Assembly (NCBI RefSeq): GCF_029407905.1
Contig: NC_073628.1
Location: 45,653,501 to 45,717,500 of the forward strand
Reading direction: 5' to 3'
Origin: Bubalus kerabau
Lineage: Eukaryota; Chordata; Mammalia; Artiodactyla; Bovidae
DNA: 64,000 nucleotides
Positions 21,797 through 33,653 of this stretch are shown one piece after another (the first letter of the stretch is position 1; each line of letters starts with the position of its first letter). The notes under the pieces were generated by a model. It did not search any database. It had not been told where the DNA came from and worked only from the letters and a program-made list of their open reading frames with translations. The position numbers were made by a program, and so were the translations under genes.

Positions 21797-22005
21797 GAAG
21801 TGAAAGTGTTAGTTGCTCGGTTGTGTCTGACTCTTTGTGACCCCATGGACTGTAGCCCTCCAGGCTCCTCTGTCCATGGGATTCTCCAGGTAAGAACACT
21901 GGACTGGATTGCCATTCCCTTCTCCAAGAGATTGTCATGATCCAGGGATCAAACCTGGGTCTCGTACACTGCAGGCAGATTCTTTACCATCTGAGCCACC
22001 ACGGA
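21797..22005 (-). repeat. Bov-tA SINE with 11-bp duplication
   Basis: A full minus-strand unit (3' end GAAGTGAAAGTGTTAGTTGC, tRNA head ending CTGAGCCACCACGGA). ACAAGGTATGA is found at 21786-21796 and 22006-22016, fixing both ends. Confidence 0.97.
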
Positions 22006-22016
22006 ACAAGGTATGA

Positions 22017-22853
22017 ATAACTACACAATGGATGAAAGGTCAATAATGCACACTTCAGAAGGACAAGGAAAGTAATTTTCTTTTTTCTTAGCAATATTTA
22101 TGACTTTGTCTCTTCTCAAACATAAGAAAATGAAATTATAACTAGCTGCCTAAGGGCCATGACAAAATTAAAAATAAAAGGCAAATGAAAGACCTTTTAC
22201 TGAATTAGTCATTGAACATTGTCTAAAACAAAATAAAAAGAAGTTTATCATCTTTAATTGGTCTCAATGGTCAGATAAGACAAAGAAGATATTCAGATAA
22301 AGTTTCTTCAATAAGATTTATAACAGCTTTTCAAAAACCAGCTTTTAAGAAAAAGAGAGTGTCATATTTTTCAGGGGATAGAATAATTGATAATCATAAT
22401 ACATAGAACATTGGGTACAAATAGTATACCACCTACTCTTTATAAAATAAAAAATTTAATCTTGAATTATGTTGCAAACAAAAGAAATGTAAAACAAGAA
22501 GGGGGAGGGGAAGGAAGAGTAGGGAAAGAAATATCAACTGCTCTTCTTTGAAGCAGTTCTCCAAACTGCCTTGTAAAGCTTTTCTAAAGTAACCTCAGGT
22601 TGCGGCTTCACACATAAATCACAGAGGAATCCACTCCTTAAGGGACCTCAATCTTGAGCCCACAAAAACATAAATTTTATGAGGACAGCTCCATGCTCTG
22701 TTCGCTGTTGATCCCAAGTCAAGAATGGATTTTCACCTCTGCAAATATTATATATACAATGAATAAGAGCATCTAGCCTCTCTATTTGAAATAACTATTT
22801 AGCACTTCTATTTCAACTACTTAATATTTAATGAACAGTTAAGTATAATGAGG
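22017..22853. other. Low-copy AT-rich sequence
   Basis: It includes a purine-rich patch near 22500. No supported gene or repeat. Confidence 0.5.
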
Positions 22854-23000
22854 TCAGTTCAGTTCAGTCGCTCGGTCGTGTCCAACTCTTTGTGAACCCA
22901 TGAATCGCAGCATGCCAGGCCTCCCTGTCCATCACCAACTCCCGGAGTTCACTCAGACTCACATCCATCGAGTCAGTGATGCCATCGAGCCATCTCATCT
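22854..23000 (-). mobile_element. BovB LINE, very short 3' end
   Basis: Only about 145 bases of the BovB 3' end (tail GTCAGTTCAGTTCAG at left, then CTCACATCCATCGAGTCAG). This is severe 5' truncation. No convincing duplication found. Confidence 0.93.
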
Positions 23001-24006
23001 TGAAACCATTTACACTAAAATGGTATGAACTACTGCTTTCCTATTTCATGCAGCTTTTTTAGCCTTTCTTTTCAGAAGTCTAGAACCTTAAGGCATACCA
23101 TACTAATTGATTTTCAGGCTCACGATGTCTTGAATAAAGAAAGCCCTCTTTATCAGTCACTGGTTTGGAAGAGCTTAGCGGAATCCACCAGGACAGAGGA
23201 TGTACCAGAAGGAAGGAAGTCAATATAGTGGTTTAGGAAGCTCTGGCCTCTTCTTGGCCCTCCTCCAGTTCTATTAGCTCTTTGCACAAAGCCAAATACC
23301 CCAGGATTGAAAATTCAAGCCTTCAGAATTTTTGGCAGCATGAATGTATTCTAGAAGTAAGATTTCAGTGTTAGGTTGTTTTGACTATCTGGGAGAAAGC
23401 ATTATTTAGAATTTTCAATGTGAATGCTGACCCCCCCCCCAAAAAAAACAAACAGATAAAAGGGGAAAAAAAAGCCCTCAATTTGAAAGCTGCCCATATT
23501 TGCCATCGTTTAGAAAGATAATTAAATTTTAAAAGGCCTAAATGTTTTAAGTAGAATTTTTCTGCCACAAAAGAGAGGATTTTATCATAAATCTGGCATT
23601 TGTCAGACCACTGAACATAATTTAAATGGGCCAAACTTTGTCTCTTGGCAACCAGAATCCACATGAATTGGTAGGCACTGTCTCTGGAGGAAGATCACGC
23701 TCCTCAATATTTATGAGCTACAGTAGTAACTCCTCCATCTTTTCTCAAACTAAAGGCTGTCGTTACTATTGAAACACCACAAAGTCAAGCCACCAATACA
23801 GTCAGGAAGGATTTTCACTCTCTATTTTCTCCTGTTTTCTTTGCTTATTTTGTTTTTGTGTGTGCTCAATTAATTTTAGTGAAATAGGAGTGAGATTTAA
23901 ATTCCTTAAAGACATTCTCCAGGATTCTATTTACAGCTCAAATGAAGCCTCTAATAAATGCATATTATATCAACTGTTTCCTTTTAAAAATTGAGGGAAA
24001 ATATAC
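23001..24006. other. Low-copy sequence with a C10A8 run
   Basis: A homopolymer pair CCCCCCCCCCAAAAAAAA lies near 23432-23449, a likely sequencing or assembly weak spot. No gene or named repeat. Confidence 0.5.
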
Positions 24007-24039
24007 TTTAAAAATTTGGTCTTGCATCCTTCAGAATGG

Positions 24040-25116
24040 GAGAATAGTGAATGAAACTGACAAAGAATTAATCTCCAAAATATACAAGCAGCTCATGCAG
24101 CTCAATACCAGAAAAACGAACAGCCCAATCAAAAAGTGGGCAAAGGAACTAACCAGACATTTCTCCAAAGAAGACATACAGGTGGCTAATAAACACAGGA
24201 GGAGATGCTCAACATCATTCATTATTAGAGAAATACAGCTCAAACCACAATGAAGTATCATCTCATGCCAATCATAATCGAATCAGTTCAGTCGCTCAGT
24301 CGTGTCTGACTCTTTGCAACCCCATACACTGCAGCACACCCGGCTTCCCTGTCCATCACCAACTCCCAAGTTTACTCAAACTCATGTCCATCACATCGGT
24401 GATACCAGCCAACCATCTCATCCTCTGTCATCCCCTTCTCCTCCTGCCTTCAATCTTTCCCAGCATCAGGGTCTTTTCCAATGAGCCAGTTCTTCGCATC
24501 AGGTGGCCAAAGTATTGGAGTTTCAGGTTGAGCAACAGTCCTTCCAATGAATATTCAGGACTGACTTCCTTTAGGATGGACTGGTTGGATCTCCTTGCAG
24601 CCCAAGGGACTTTCAAGAGTCTTCTCCAACAGCACAGTTTAAAAGCATCAATTCTTCGGCCAGTCAGAATGGCCATCATTAAAAAGTCTACAAACAATGG
24701 ATGCTGGAGAGGATATGGGTAAAAGGGAACTCTCTTACACTGTTGGTGGGAATGCAAACTAGTACAGCCACTATGGTGAACAGAGTGGAGATTCTTTTAA
24801 AAATGGAGGAACAGAACTGTGATACAACCCAACAATCTCGCTGCTGGGCATACACCCTAAAGAAACAAGAATTGAAAGAGACACGCGTGCCCCAATGTTC
24901 ATTGTAGCACTGTTTACAATAGCTAGGACATGGAAGCAACCTAGATGTCCATTGCCAGATGAATGGATAAGGAAGTTGCGGAACATACACACAATGGAAC
25001 ATTACTCAGCTATAAAAAGGAATGTATTTGAGTCAGTTCTAATGAGGTGGATGAAACTGGAGCCTACTATACAGAGTGAAGTAAGTCAGAAAAGAAACAC
25101 AAATATTTTATATTAA
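24040..25116 (+). pseudogene. L1 ORF2 C-terminal fragment, split
   Basis: Residues such as NETDKELISKIYKQLMQLNT and KKWAKELTRHFSKEDIQVAN are readable up to 24253. After the BovB insertion the C-terminal tail continues (FIVALFTIARTWKQPRCP, then LRNIHTMEHYSAIKRNVFES) to about 25116, with frameshifts. The endonuclease and the RT active site are not present. Confidence 0.88.
24281..24658 (-). mobile_element. BovB LINE nested in L1
   Basis: An antisense 3' end of BovB (AATCAGTTCAGTCGCTCAGT at left, truncated after GCATCAATTCTTCGG). The L1 bases GCCAATCATAATCG (24267-24280) and GCCAGTCAGAATGG (24659-24672) are the eroded 14-bp target-site duplication, so BovB landed in an existing L1. Confidence 0.93.
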
Positions 25117-25502
25117 TGCCTATATATGGAACTCAGAAAGACAGTAATGACAATTCTACATGTAGGGCAGCAAGAGAGACACAGATATAAAGAATAGACT
25201 TTGGACTCTGGGAGAAGGCAAGGGTGGGATGGTTTGAGAGAACAGCACTGAAACATGAACATTACCATATGTAAAACAGATGACCAGTGCAAATTCGATG
25301 CATGAAGCAGGGCACTCAAAGCCGGTGCTCTGGGACAACCCAGAGAGATAGGGTGAGGAAGGAGGTGGGGGGGGGGTTCAGGATGGGGGACACATATACA
25401 CCTGTGGCTGATTCATGTCAATGTATGGCAAAAACCATCACAATATTATAAAGTAATTATCCTCCAATTAAAATAAATAAAATAATTTAAAAATATGGTC
25501 TT

Positions 25503-27183
25503 AAAACTTCCCTTAATCATTGGATTTCATTTCAGCCCCACGTTCTGGAAGCCCACACTCACTCTGCCTCCCAGACACAAAAATGATGATGGTAATTTTG
25601 ATGAGGATTTCTACCTGGGCTTGTGACTGTCTTTTGACAGGTCTGTAACTTCTCTCAGGGCTACATACAACACTTCATATGGATGGGTACACAGATATTT
25701 TCCTGGGCTAAGAGCCCATCAGATTTTTTTAAGGGGCCATGAAGAAAAATGATGAGAGGGGAAAAGCATGTAAGACCAAAATTTAGCAATTCTGGATTCT
25801 CACTATAGTAGGGTGCTCACAAGTTATGTAACAGTGAGGAAATCACTTCCCCTCTGGCCACAGTTACTTCATCTGAAATGAGAATAATAGGTTGTACCAG
25901 TGATTCTACACTCTGGGCTGCAATTAATGTCAGTACCAAAGAGTACTTGTGAGTGTACGAATCCATATGGGCACCAAGCTCCATTTATAAACTGGCAATT
26001 GATCTCACACATACATGTTTCTAATGAATGGTGTTTGAATGGTGATTAATAACATACAGAAACACTTAAAAGCATCCCTCAATTCATTATAGTTTTAGAT
26101 CAACCAACATTACTGAAAAAAAAATGACAGTTAAGTGTGGGCTATGTCAAAATGTACTGAAAGGACTAGTCCAGATAACCACTTATCAGTAAGCATTTTA
26201 TGACCTGGAAAAAGTTGACCTATATTTATCAATGAGACTTCACAGTTCTGTGTGAAAAAATAGAGTCAAATGATAACAAATTAAATGTATTTATCATTTG
26301 CTAGTGCTATAAATGTCTTCTAATTAAATATACATAATCTGATCAAAAGTATAAAAAAGAATAAAATTGAGAACAGATTTCCCCAGTTCATCTGGACTGA
26401 ATCACTATGTACATAAGTGATATATGCACTATTCTCATCCACTTCTGTTGTGCTTAAATACACCCAAGATCTTACTTTGCATTATTACCTGAGTTTTCCT
26501 AAAAATATCACTGGGTCAGACTTGTATTACAAAGACATAAATTAATATATAAATAGTTGAATGAAGTTGTTAGATACGAATAAGAAACTGTCATCTCTAA
26601 ACTTTGCTGCTGTCCATGTTTATCAACCCTTCCCCACCTCAAAATAAGACATGCCAAAGAAAGTTTGTCTGTTAATTTAGGAAAAGAGAAATGATGATTA
26701 AAAGATAATCTGGCTCATTACACAAAGGAAAAGAAACACGACTTGGATTATATGATCTTCAAATATGGTTTCATGTCATATCCCTACTCCTTGAAGGTAG
26801 AGAACAAAAGGAAATAGACAGGTAGACATAAGAACTATTTCAATTATAGATAAAATAGTGATAGTTTTTGCTAAAAAAAAAAAAAGGTGGAGTGTAGTTT
26901 CTGATTTAATTATTTCTAGCTGTGAAAATTTAGGTCAAGTACATATTAATAAAAGTAAAGAACACTATTTTAATGACAGAATGAAAAATTGCTATTATAT
27001 ATGCTACAGATGTGTAGATGTGCTATCATAATATGGAGATGCTTTTCTTTGAAAACAGTCAAAGAAAAAATTGAAAACTTTTCCTGAAAACAATTCAGTT
27101 AAGAAAAATCAAAAACTTTAGACTATTACAGGCTATAAAAGCAAGCATTATAAATAAATGGTATATCTTATTCATGCAATAAA
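25503..27183. other. Low-copy AT-rich sequence
   Basis: Apart from the MIR listed separately there is only an A13 run near 26873. No gene is supported. Confidence 0.5.
25790..25930 (+). repeat. MIR SINE fragment
   Basis: TTATGTAACAGTGAGGAAATC, TCCCCTCTGGCCACAGTTAC and TCATCTGAAATGAGAATAAT match the sense MIR middle and core regions. Confidence 0.65.
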
Positions 27184-27450
27184 TTTTCCACAATTTATTT
27201 TATTAGTTTATTTTATGGTTGATTTGCAGTGTCGTGTTAATTTCTGCTGTACAGCAAAGTGATTCTGTTATACGTATATGTTTATTCTTTTTCACATTAT
27301 TTCCCATTATGATTTATCACTGTGCTATGTGTTGTTTATCCGATCTACTTACAAAAGTCTGCATCTGCTAATCCCAAACTCCCAATCCATCCCTTCCCCA
27401 ACACCTCCCCCTTGGCAAGCAGAAAGCTGTTTTCTATGTCTGTGCATTTA
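27184..27450 (-). mobile_element. L1 3'UTR fragment (artiodactyl)
   Basis: GATTTGCAGTGTCGTGTTAA and TTTCTGCTGTACAGCAAAGT on the plus strand are the reverse complement of the artiodactyl L1 3'UTR, followed by pyrimidine-rich CCATCCCTTCCCCAACACCT. No ORF2 sequence is included. Confidence 0.88.
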
Positions 27451-28044
27451 TTAATATTTTGTAGATGAGTTCATTATTCAACAAATATATTTAAGTATGT
27501 GTTTTGTCAGGCAAAGTTCTGGATATATTGCAAAGATGAATAAGATAGACTCGACTTCCAATGTCAGTAAGGATGTAGGGAAATACGTGTCACGAACTAC
27601 TAATGGGGGTGTAAAACGGGCATGAGATTACTGGATGATAATTTATCATTCCTATCAAAACCTCACTATTTTTATATCTTTCTGATACAGCAATAAAATA
27701 ATGATGTTTCAATGAAATATGTGTTTTGACTCAGTTCTGCTTCTAACAACTTATCCTAAAGTAATGATTTAAGATGCGTGAAAGATCTGACTACAAAAAG
27801 TCATCTTATGTATGTGCTGGATATACATCTATAAATGATATATGTATATCACAGTAAATTTACAAATAAAGTAAACGCCTAAAGATAGCTGTGACAGAGT
27901 CATCTGTACCATGCTGACATATTCCTACTACAGATATTAATTTACAATGTATATATCTATAATAAATGATATGGAAATATTCATGATATGTGTAAGTGGT
28001 GCTTAGCATAGTTCCTTGCATACAGTGAGCATTTGATCCTGCTT
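27451..28044. other. Low-copy sequence, nothing recognised
   Basis: AT-rich DNA with TATA/TATG stretches near 27830-27850. No supported feature. Confidence 0.5.
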
Positions 28045-28055
28045 AGCTATTGTTA

Positions 28056-28325
28056 TGGAGAAGGCAATGGCACCCCACTCCAGTACTTTTGCCTGGAAAA
28101 TCCCATGGATGGAGGAACCTGGTAGGCTGCAGTCCATGGGGTCGCTAAGAGTCAGACACAACTGAGCGACTTCACTTTCACTTTTCACTTTCATGCATTG
28201 GAGAAGAAAATGGCAACCCACTCCAGTGTTCTTGCCTGGAAAATCCCAGGGATGGAGGAGCTTGGTGGGCTGCTGTCTGTGGGGTCGCACAGAGTCGGAC
28301 ACGACTGAAATGACTTAGCAGCAGC
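28056..28325 (+). repeat. Bov-A2 SINE with 11-bp duplication
   Basis: Two Bov-A monomers: the first from GGAGAAGGCAATGGCACCCC, the linker CTTTCACTTTTCACTTTCAT, then GGAGAAGAAAATGGCAACCC, ending in an AGCAGC tail. AGCTATTGTTA occurs at 28045-28055 and 28326-28336. It lacks the tRNA head of Bov-tA. Confidence 0.97.
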
Positions 28326-28336
28326 AGCTATTGTTA

Positions 28337-30566
28337 CTTCTCTATTAGCAACAAAATGTAAAATATATAAACAAGAAGCAAGCTTTATATCTGTATATAC
28401 AGAATGATCATAGAAAGATAATCATATAAATAACAACATGTTAGGTGTTGTTATATTTAGGTCATGATATTACAGCGATGTAATAATCATTCTTTGTTTT
28501 ACAAATAGCTGGTACTGTCTATTTTTCTAAGGTTATCAATATATTTAAATCACATTGGCTGACTTGGATTGAAATCCACTCTAGAAAAAACTGTTTCGTG
28601 GACGTTTCAGTGCCTTGTTGAATCCTTTAAAAGCTAATATTACCAAAATGCCAGGTAGGCTTTTCTTAAAGACTTCCTAAACTGTTAACATTTAATTTGC
28701 AATTACTTATCTACTTGCCTGACCCATGTATCTCTAAGTCATGTAGATGACCTTTTTATAAATCAATTTTATTTGAAAAAACATACTCTTTGAAATTCCT
28801 TTAAATTGTCTCAGAGACAAGCCTTTCAAACAGGCAATTCAGAAAGGTCATTCATAGGTAATTAACATTTAAATTTACATATTATTTCCTACCTTTAAAT
28901 AAACTAGAAAACTTGAGAGATTTTCAGAAAATATCTGAACTCTTAAATTCAAATGTTTTTGGCCATTCTTTTTGCTAAGCATATGCTTTGATTTGCCAGT
29001 TGAAAAGAAATGTGTCTTCTTTTCCCTCAACTAACATCTAACTAAATGTGGACTCAATAATAAAAAATTAAATAACAGCAATGAATGCTGAAGTAAAAGT
29101 CCACAAGCTGGTGTTTTTCTATTTGTGAAATGTCTTTGCTTCCTTATCTGTGACTTTCCCATCTCACTGTTCATTGCCAAACTTCTTTTTCAACTGTTCA
29201 TACTTTCTTATTTCTCAAAATCCATGAACATGCTATTCTTTGGACATTTTCCTTCACTTTTAAAATTGTAAACAGTTTCCTTAATATTCTCATTTATCAT
29301 CCCATGTCATATAGTCAATTCATTCTCACTTGTTGAATCTTGGGTCTTAAAAATCAATCCAACACCACACAATTGCCTACGCCAAATTTGACATTTTTCC
29401 TAATCCCATTCATTACTTACTCTTGCATTAGATTCAAATCATGAGAACCTAGAAATCATACATGCTTAAAAATATTATTTAATTCATTCATTTCCTTATA
29501 TATAGGCTGCCTAAACTGCTCCTGGGAGATAAGAGTGAAGCAGCTTTGAAAATATTCTTCAAAGATTTAAATCACTACTTCCTTCAGTAAATGACTTGGA
29601 ACATCTATTACATATGCTAGGCATTAAAGGGAATATAAAAGTGAACCAGACCTGGATCTATTAAAATAAAAATGTACCCTGAGATACAAAAAAGGGAGAG
29701 GGTTCTTCAGGTCTAGGGTACTAAGATTGATTTTTATCTTAGTGATAATTTTCTTTTTCTTCTTTCAAGAGGGGGCTTAACATAATAAAAGTCTTATTTC
29801 TTTCAGCATGACTAAAAAAACACAAAAGAAAACCAAAACCCTTTACTTTACACTGCCTTGTAACTTGCTTCTTGTCTATTTTTTCCTATCTTAGTAACAT
29901 CATCAAAACAACTACGAAAGGCTTTATTTTTTTATTCTTGTATTGGTCTTTGAATAAGGAAGGATTTTCAAAGAGTGATCTGCTATTCTTTGATAAAAGG
30001 GCTCATAATGAAGTCAAACTTTGTCAAATTTTGTCAAACTTTGTCTACTGATTTCAAAGATAACCCAAAGAAATCAATAGCTCTTATCTTCTGGATAGTT
30101 AATAGCCAAATACTATCATGCATTTCAGTGGTCAAGCCACATCTAATTATTTACTGTGTGTTTTTTTTTTAGGGAAAAAAGGTGACAAACAATACATAGA
30201 TAATGCATTTGTAAAAGTTAATGTTAAATCATGCTTTGACCAAATGCACAAATAAAGGATTTGGATAATTAAAGAAAAGTAACAGGAGACTTGAGTTATA
30301 ATATACAACAATGAGATAGAATCATGCTAAATACAAAACCATATTCAATGTTAAACTCATGTAGCACACTATCATTTAATTTCAGAAAAATAGCATCATC
30401 AACCACAATAAATGAATGACTGAGTTTTATTGGCTGTTAATTCATTTAAGCTTTATTTGGAAATCTGTTTCACTTATAATTGGATAGGCATTATAAATAT
30501 TAGCACTTAATTCATAATGTACTGCTTTTGTATTTAAAATATCGCTAATAAAATTTTTAAACATGT
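28337..30566. other. Long low-copy AT-rich stretch
   Basis: Over 2 kb without a repeat family I can name. It contains a small 10-base tandem repeat (unit GTCAAACTTT, about 3.3 copies, 30013-30045) and a T10 run near 30162. No gene is supported. Confidence 0.5.
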
Positions 30567-30570
30567 AAGT

Positions 30571-32733
30571 CAGTTTTCATTCCAATCCTAAAGAAAGGCA
30601 ATGCCAAAGAATGTTCAAACTACTGCACAATTGCACTCATCTCACATGCGAGTAAAGTAATGCTCAAAATTCTCCAAGCCAGGTTTCAACAGTACATGAA
30701 TTTGTGAACTTCCAGATGTTCAAGCTGGTTTTAGAAAAGGCAGAGGAACTAGAGATCAAATTGCCAACATCCGCTGGATCATGGATAAAGCAAGAGAGTT
30801 CCAGAATAACATCTATTTCTGCTTTAGTGACCATGCCAAAGCCTTTGACTATGTAGATCACCACAAATTGTAGAAAATTCTTAAAGAGATGAGAATACCA
30901 GACCACCTGACCGGCCTCTTGAAAAATCTGTATGCAGGTCAGGAAGCAACAGTTAGAACTGGACATGGAACAACAGACTGGTTCCAAATTGGGAAAGGAG
31001 TATGTTAAGGCTGTATATTGTCACCTTACTTATTTAACTTATATGCAGAGTACATCATGAGAAACGCTGGGCTGGATGAAGCACAAGCTGGAATCAAGAT
31101 TGCCAGAAGAAATATCAATAACCTCAGATATGTAGATGACACCACCATTATGGCAGAAAGCGAAGAACTTAAGAGCCTCTTGATAAAAGTGAAAGAGGAG
31201 AGTGAAAGAGTTGGCTTAAAACTCAACATTCAGAAAACTAAGATCATGGCATCTTGTCCCATCACTTCATGGCAAATAGATGGGGAAACAGTGGCAGACT
31301 TTATTTTTTGTGCTCCAAAATCATTGCAGATGGTAACTGCAGCCATGAAATTAAAAGACACTTACTCTTCGGGAGAAAAGTTATGACCAACCAAGACAGC
31401 ATATTAGAAATCAGAGCCATTACTTTGCCAACAAAAGTCTGTCTAGTCAAGGTGATAGTTTTCTTTTTTTTTTTCCTGTGTCCTCTCACATTTATTGTTC
31501 CTTTTTTTTTTCTTTATCTTTTAACTTTACAATATTGTATTGGTTTTGCCATATATTAAAATGAATCTGCCACAGGTATACCCGTGTTCCCCATCCTGAA
31601 CCCTCCTCCCTCCTCCCTCCCCATACCATCCCTCTGGGTCGTCCCAGTGCACCAGCCCCAAGCATCCAGTATAGTGCATAGAACCTGGACTGGCGACTCG
31701 TTTCATATATGATATTATACATGTTTCAATGCCATTCTCCCAAATCATCCCACCCTCTCCCTCTCCCACAGAGTCCAAAAGACTGTTCTATATATCAGTG
31801 TCTCTTTTGCTGTCTCGTATACAGGGTTATTGTTACCATCTTTCTAAATTCCATATATATGCGTTAGTATACTATATTGGTGTTTTTCTTTCTGGCTTAC
31901 TTCACTCTGTATAATAGGCTCCAGTTTCGTCCACCTCATTAGGACTGATTCAAATGTATTCTTTTTAATGGCTGATTAATACTCCATTGTGTATATGTAC
32001 CACTGCTTTCTTATCCATTCATCTGCTGATGGGCATCTAGGTTGCTTCCATGTCCTGGCTATTATAAACAGTGCTGTGATGAACACTGGGGTACACGTGT
32101 CTCTTTCAATTCTGGTTTCCTCAGTGTGTATGCCCAGCAGTGGGATTGCTGGATCATAAGGCAGTTCTATTTCCATTTTTTAAGGAATCTCCACACTGTT
32201 CTCCATAGTGGCTGTACTAGTTTGCATTCCCACCAACAGTGTAAGAGGGTTCCCTTTTCTTCACACCCTCTCCAGCATTTATTGCTTGTAGACTTTTGGA
32301 TCACAGCCATTCTGACTGGCGTGAGAGTTGGACTACAAAGAAAGCTGAATGCCGAAGAATTGATGCTTTTGAACTGTGGTGTTGGAGAAGACTCTTGAGA
32401 GTCCTTTGGACTGCAAGGAGATCCAACGAGTCCATCCTAACAGAAATCAGTCCTGAATATTCATTGGAAGGACTGACGTCGAAGCTGAAATTCCAATACT
32501 TTGGCCATGTGATGTGAAGAGCTGACTCCTTGGAAAAGACCCTGATGCTGGGAATGATTGAAGGCAGAAGGAGAAGGGGACAACAGAGGATGAGATGGTT
32601 GGATGGCATCACCGACTCAGTGGACATGAGTTTGAGTAAACTCTGGGAGTTGGTGATGGACAGGGAAGCCTGGCATGCTGCAGCCCATGGGGTCGCAAAG
32701 AGTCGGACATGACTGAGCAACTGAAATGAACTG
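30571..32733 (+). mobile_element. BovB LINE, 5'-truncated, split by L1
   Basis: Sense BovB from the RT region (CAGTTTTCATTCCAATCCTA) to 31463, resuming at about 32324 (GTGAGAGTTGGACTACAAAG) and ending near ACTGAAATGAACTG. AAGTCAGT at 30567-30574 and 32734-32741 may be its duplication. The YADD region is altered to RYVDDTT (frame 31018-31386), which removes the consensus alanine, and the frame is broken in several places. Confidence 0.92.
31464..32325 (-). mobile_element. L1 LINE with short 3' transduction, inserted in BovB
   Basis: A minus-strand, 5'-truncated L1 of the same subfamily as 1905-2763. Reading in L1 sense, the 3'UTR ends in a poly(A) (31502-31510), then about 27 non-L1 bases (31475-31501) with an AATAAA signal (plus-strand TTTATT at 31491-31496), then a second poly(A) (31464-31474). 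BovB sequence flanks it on both sides without a duplication; instead a short stretch of BovB is missing. Confidence 0.92.
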
Positions 32734-32741
32734 AAGTCAGT

Positions 32742-32924
32742 GGCAAGGTTCCACTTTTCTTCTTAATGCTTTCCCTTTTAAAGGAGCTGAAACTTAAGTA
32801 TGAAAAACACTGGGCTACAACAAACAGACATCAATGTGCAAGATGCTTTACCAGACTCTACAATGTAAAGCTCTGAGGAAGGAAAGGGGAGTGGCAAACT
32901 AACTAACATATTTCAATTGTCGAT
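32742..32924. other. Low-copy spacer
   Basis: No recognisable feature. Confidence 0.5.
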
Positions 32925-33125
32925 TGTAGGCCTACTCTATGCCCAGCACAGTGCTAATTTCTACTGTAATTAACAACTTCATTGCATGCTCACATCAACA
33001 ATGTACAACCGCAACTATTAATATCCCCATATGACAAAAGAGAAATTTGAAGTACAGAAAGACTAAGTGACTTCACAAGGTCCCAACTTAGGAGATGACA
33101 GAGCTAAGATTCAGATTTTGATTTT
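32925..33125 (-). repeat. MIR SINE, well preserved
   Basis: The reverse-complement MIR order is clear: CAGCACAGTGCTAATTTCTA, AATATCCCCATATGACAAAA, AGTACAGAAAGACTAAGTGA, AAGGTCCCAACTTAGGAGAT. Confidence 0.85.
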
Positions 33126-33299
33126 ATTTTTTACAACCTCATATTTTATTCTTAAGAGACTGTGATGGCTGTCAATTTTCAGATTAGATGATGCCAAAAA
33201 TAAAATAAATGTATATGATGACAGGTGTGAATAGAAGAGTGGAGAGAGATGATGACATAGATGATAAGAAATTATATATACATTTATATATACATAAAT

Positions 33300-33375
33300 T
33301 GTCATTCATCCAATCCTTGTAATGACTTCCTATTTTGCAAATAAGGAAACAAGGCTGAAAAAGCTACATGGTTAT
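33300..33375 (-). repeat. MIR SINE core fragment
   Basis: CAATCCTTGTAATGACTTCC followed by TATTTTGCAAATAAGGAAAC resembles the antisense MIR core. Short and diverged. Confidence 0.5.
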
Positions 33376-33443
33376 AAGACTTAGAGTCGTAATTACTAAT
33401 CACACTTATCTAGATCTAAAGTGGTACTCTAGTTATTATGAGC

Positions 33444-33653
33444 AAGTGAAAATGATAGTTGCTCAATCCTTGTCCTACTCTGCAACCCCATGGACTATAG
33501 CCTGCCAGGCTCCTCTGTCCATGGAATTCTCTAGGCAAGAATACTGGAGTGGGTTGCCATACCCCTCTCCAGGGGATCTTCTTGACTCAGGGATCGAACC
33601 TGGGTCTCCTGCACTGCATGCAGATTCTTTATCATCTGAGCTACCAGGGAAGC
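33444..33653 (-). repeat. Bov-tA SINE, full unit
   Basis: Runs from GCAAGTGAAAATGATAGTTG (3' end) to a tRNA-like head ending GAGCTACCAGGGAAGC. It is more diverged at the 3' end (CAATCCTTGTCCTACTCTGC). No clear duplication. Confidence 0.95.

Larger units (their letters stand above)
24024..25485 (+). mobile_element. L1 LINE, 5'-truncated, interrupted by BovB
   Basis: Sense L1 from the second half of ORF2 (24024-24280), interrupted, then resuming at 24659 through the ORF2 end and 3'UTR to an A-rich tail near 25485. The 17-bp duplication TTTAAAAAT-T/A-TGGTCTT lies at 24007-24023 and 25486-25502 with one mismatch. It is more diverged than the L1 at 56 kb. Confidence 0.94.
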
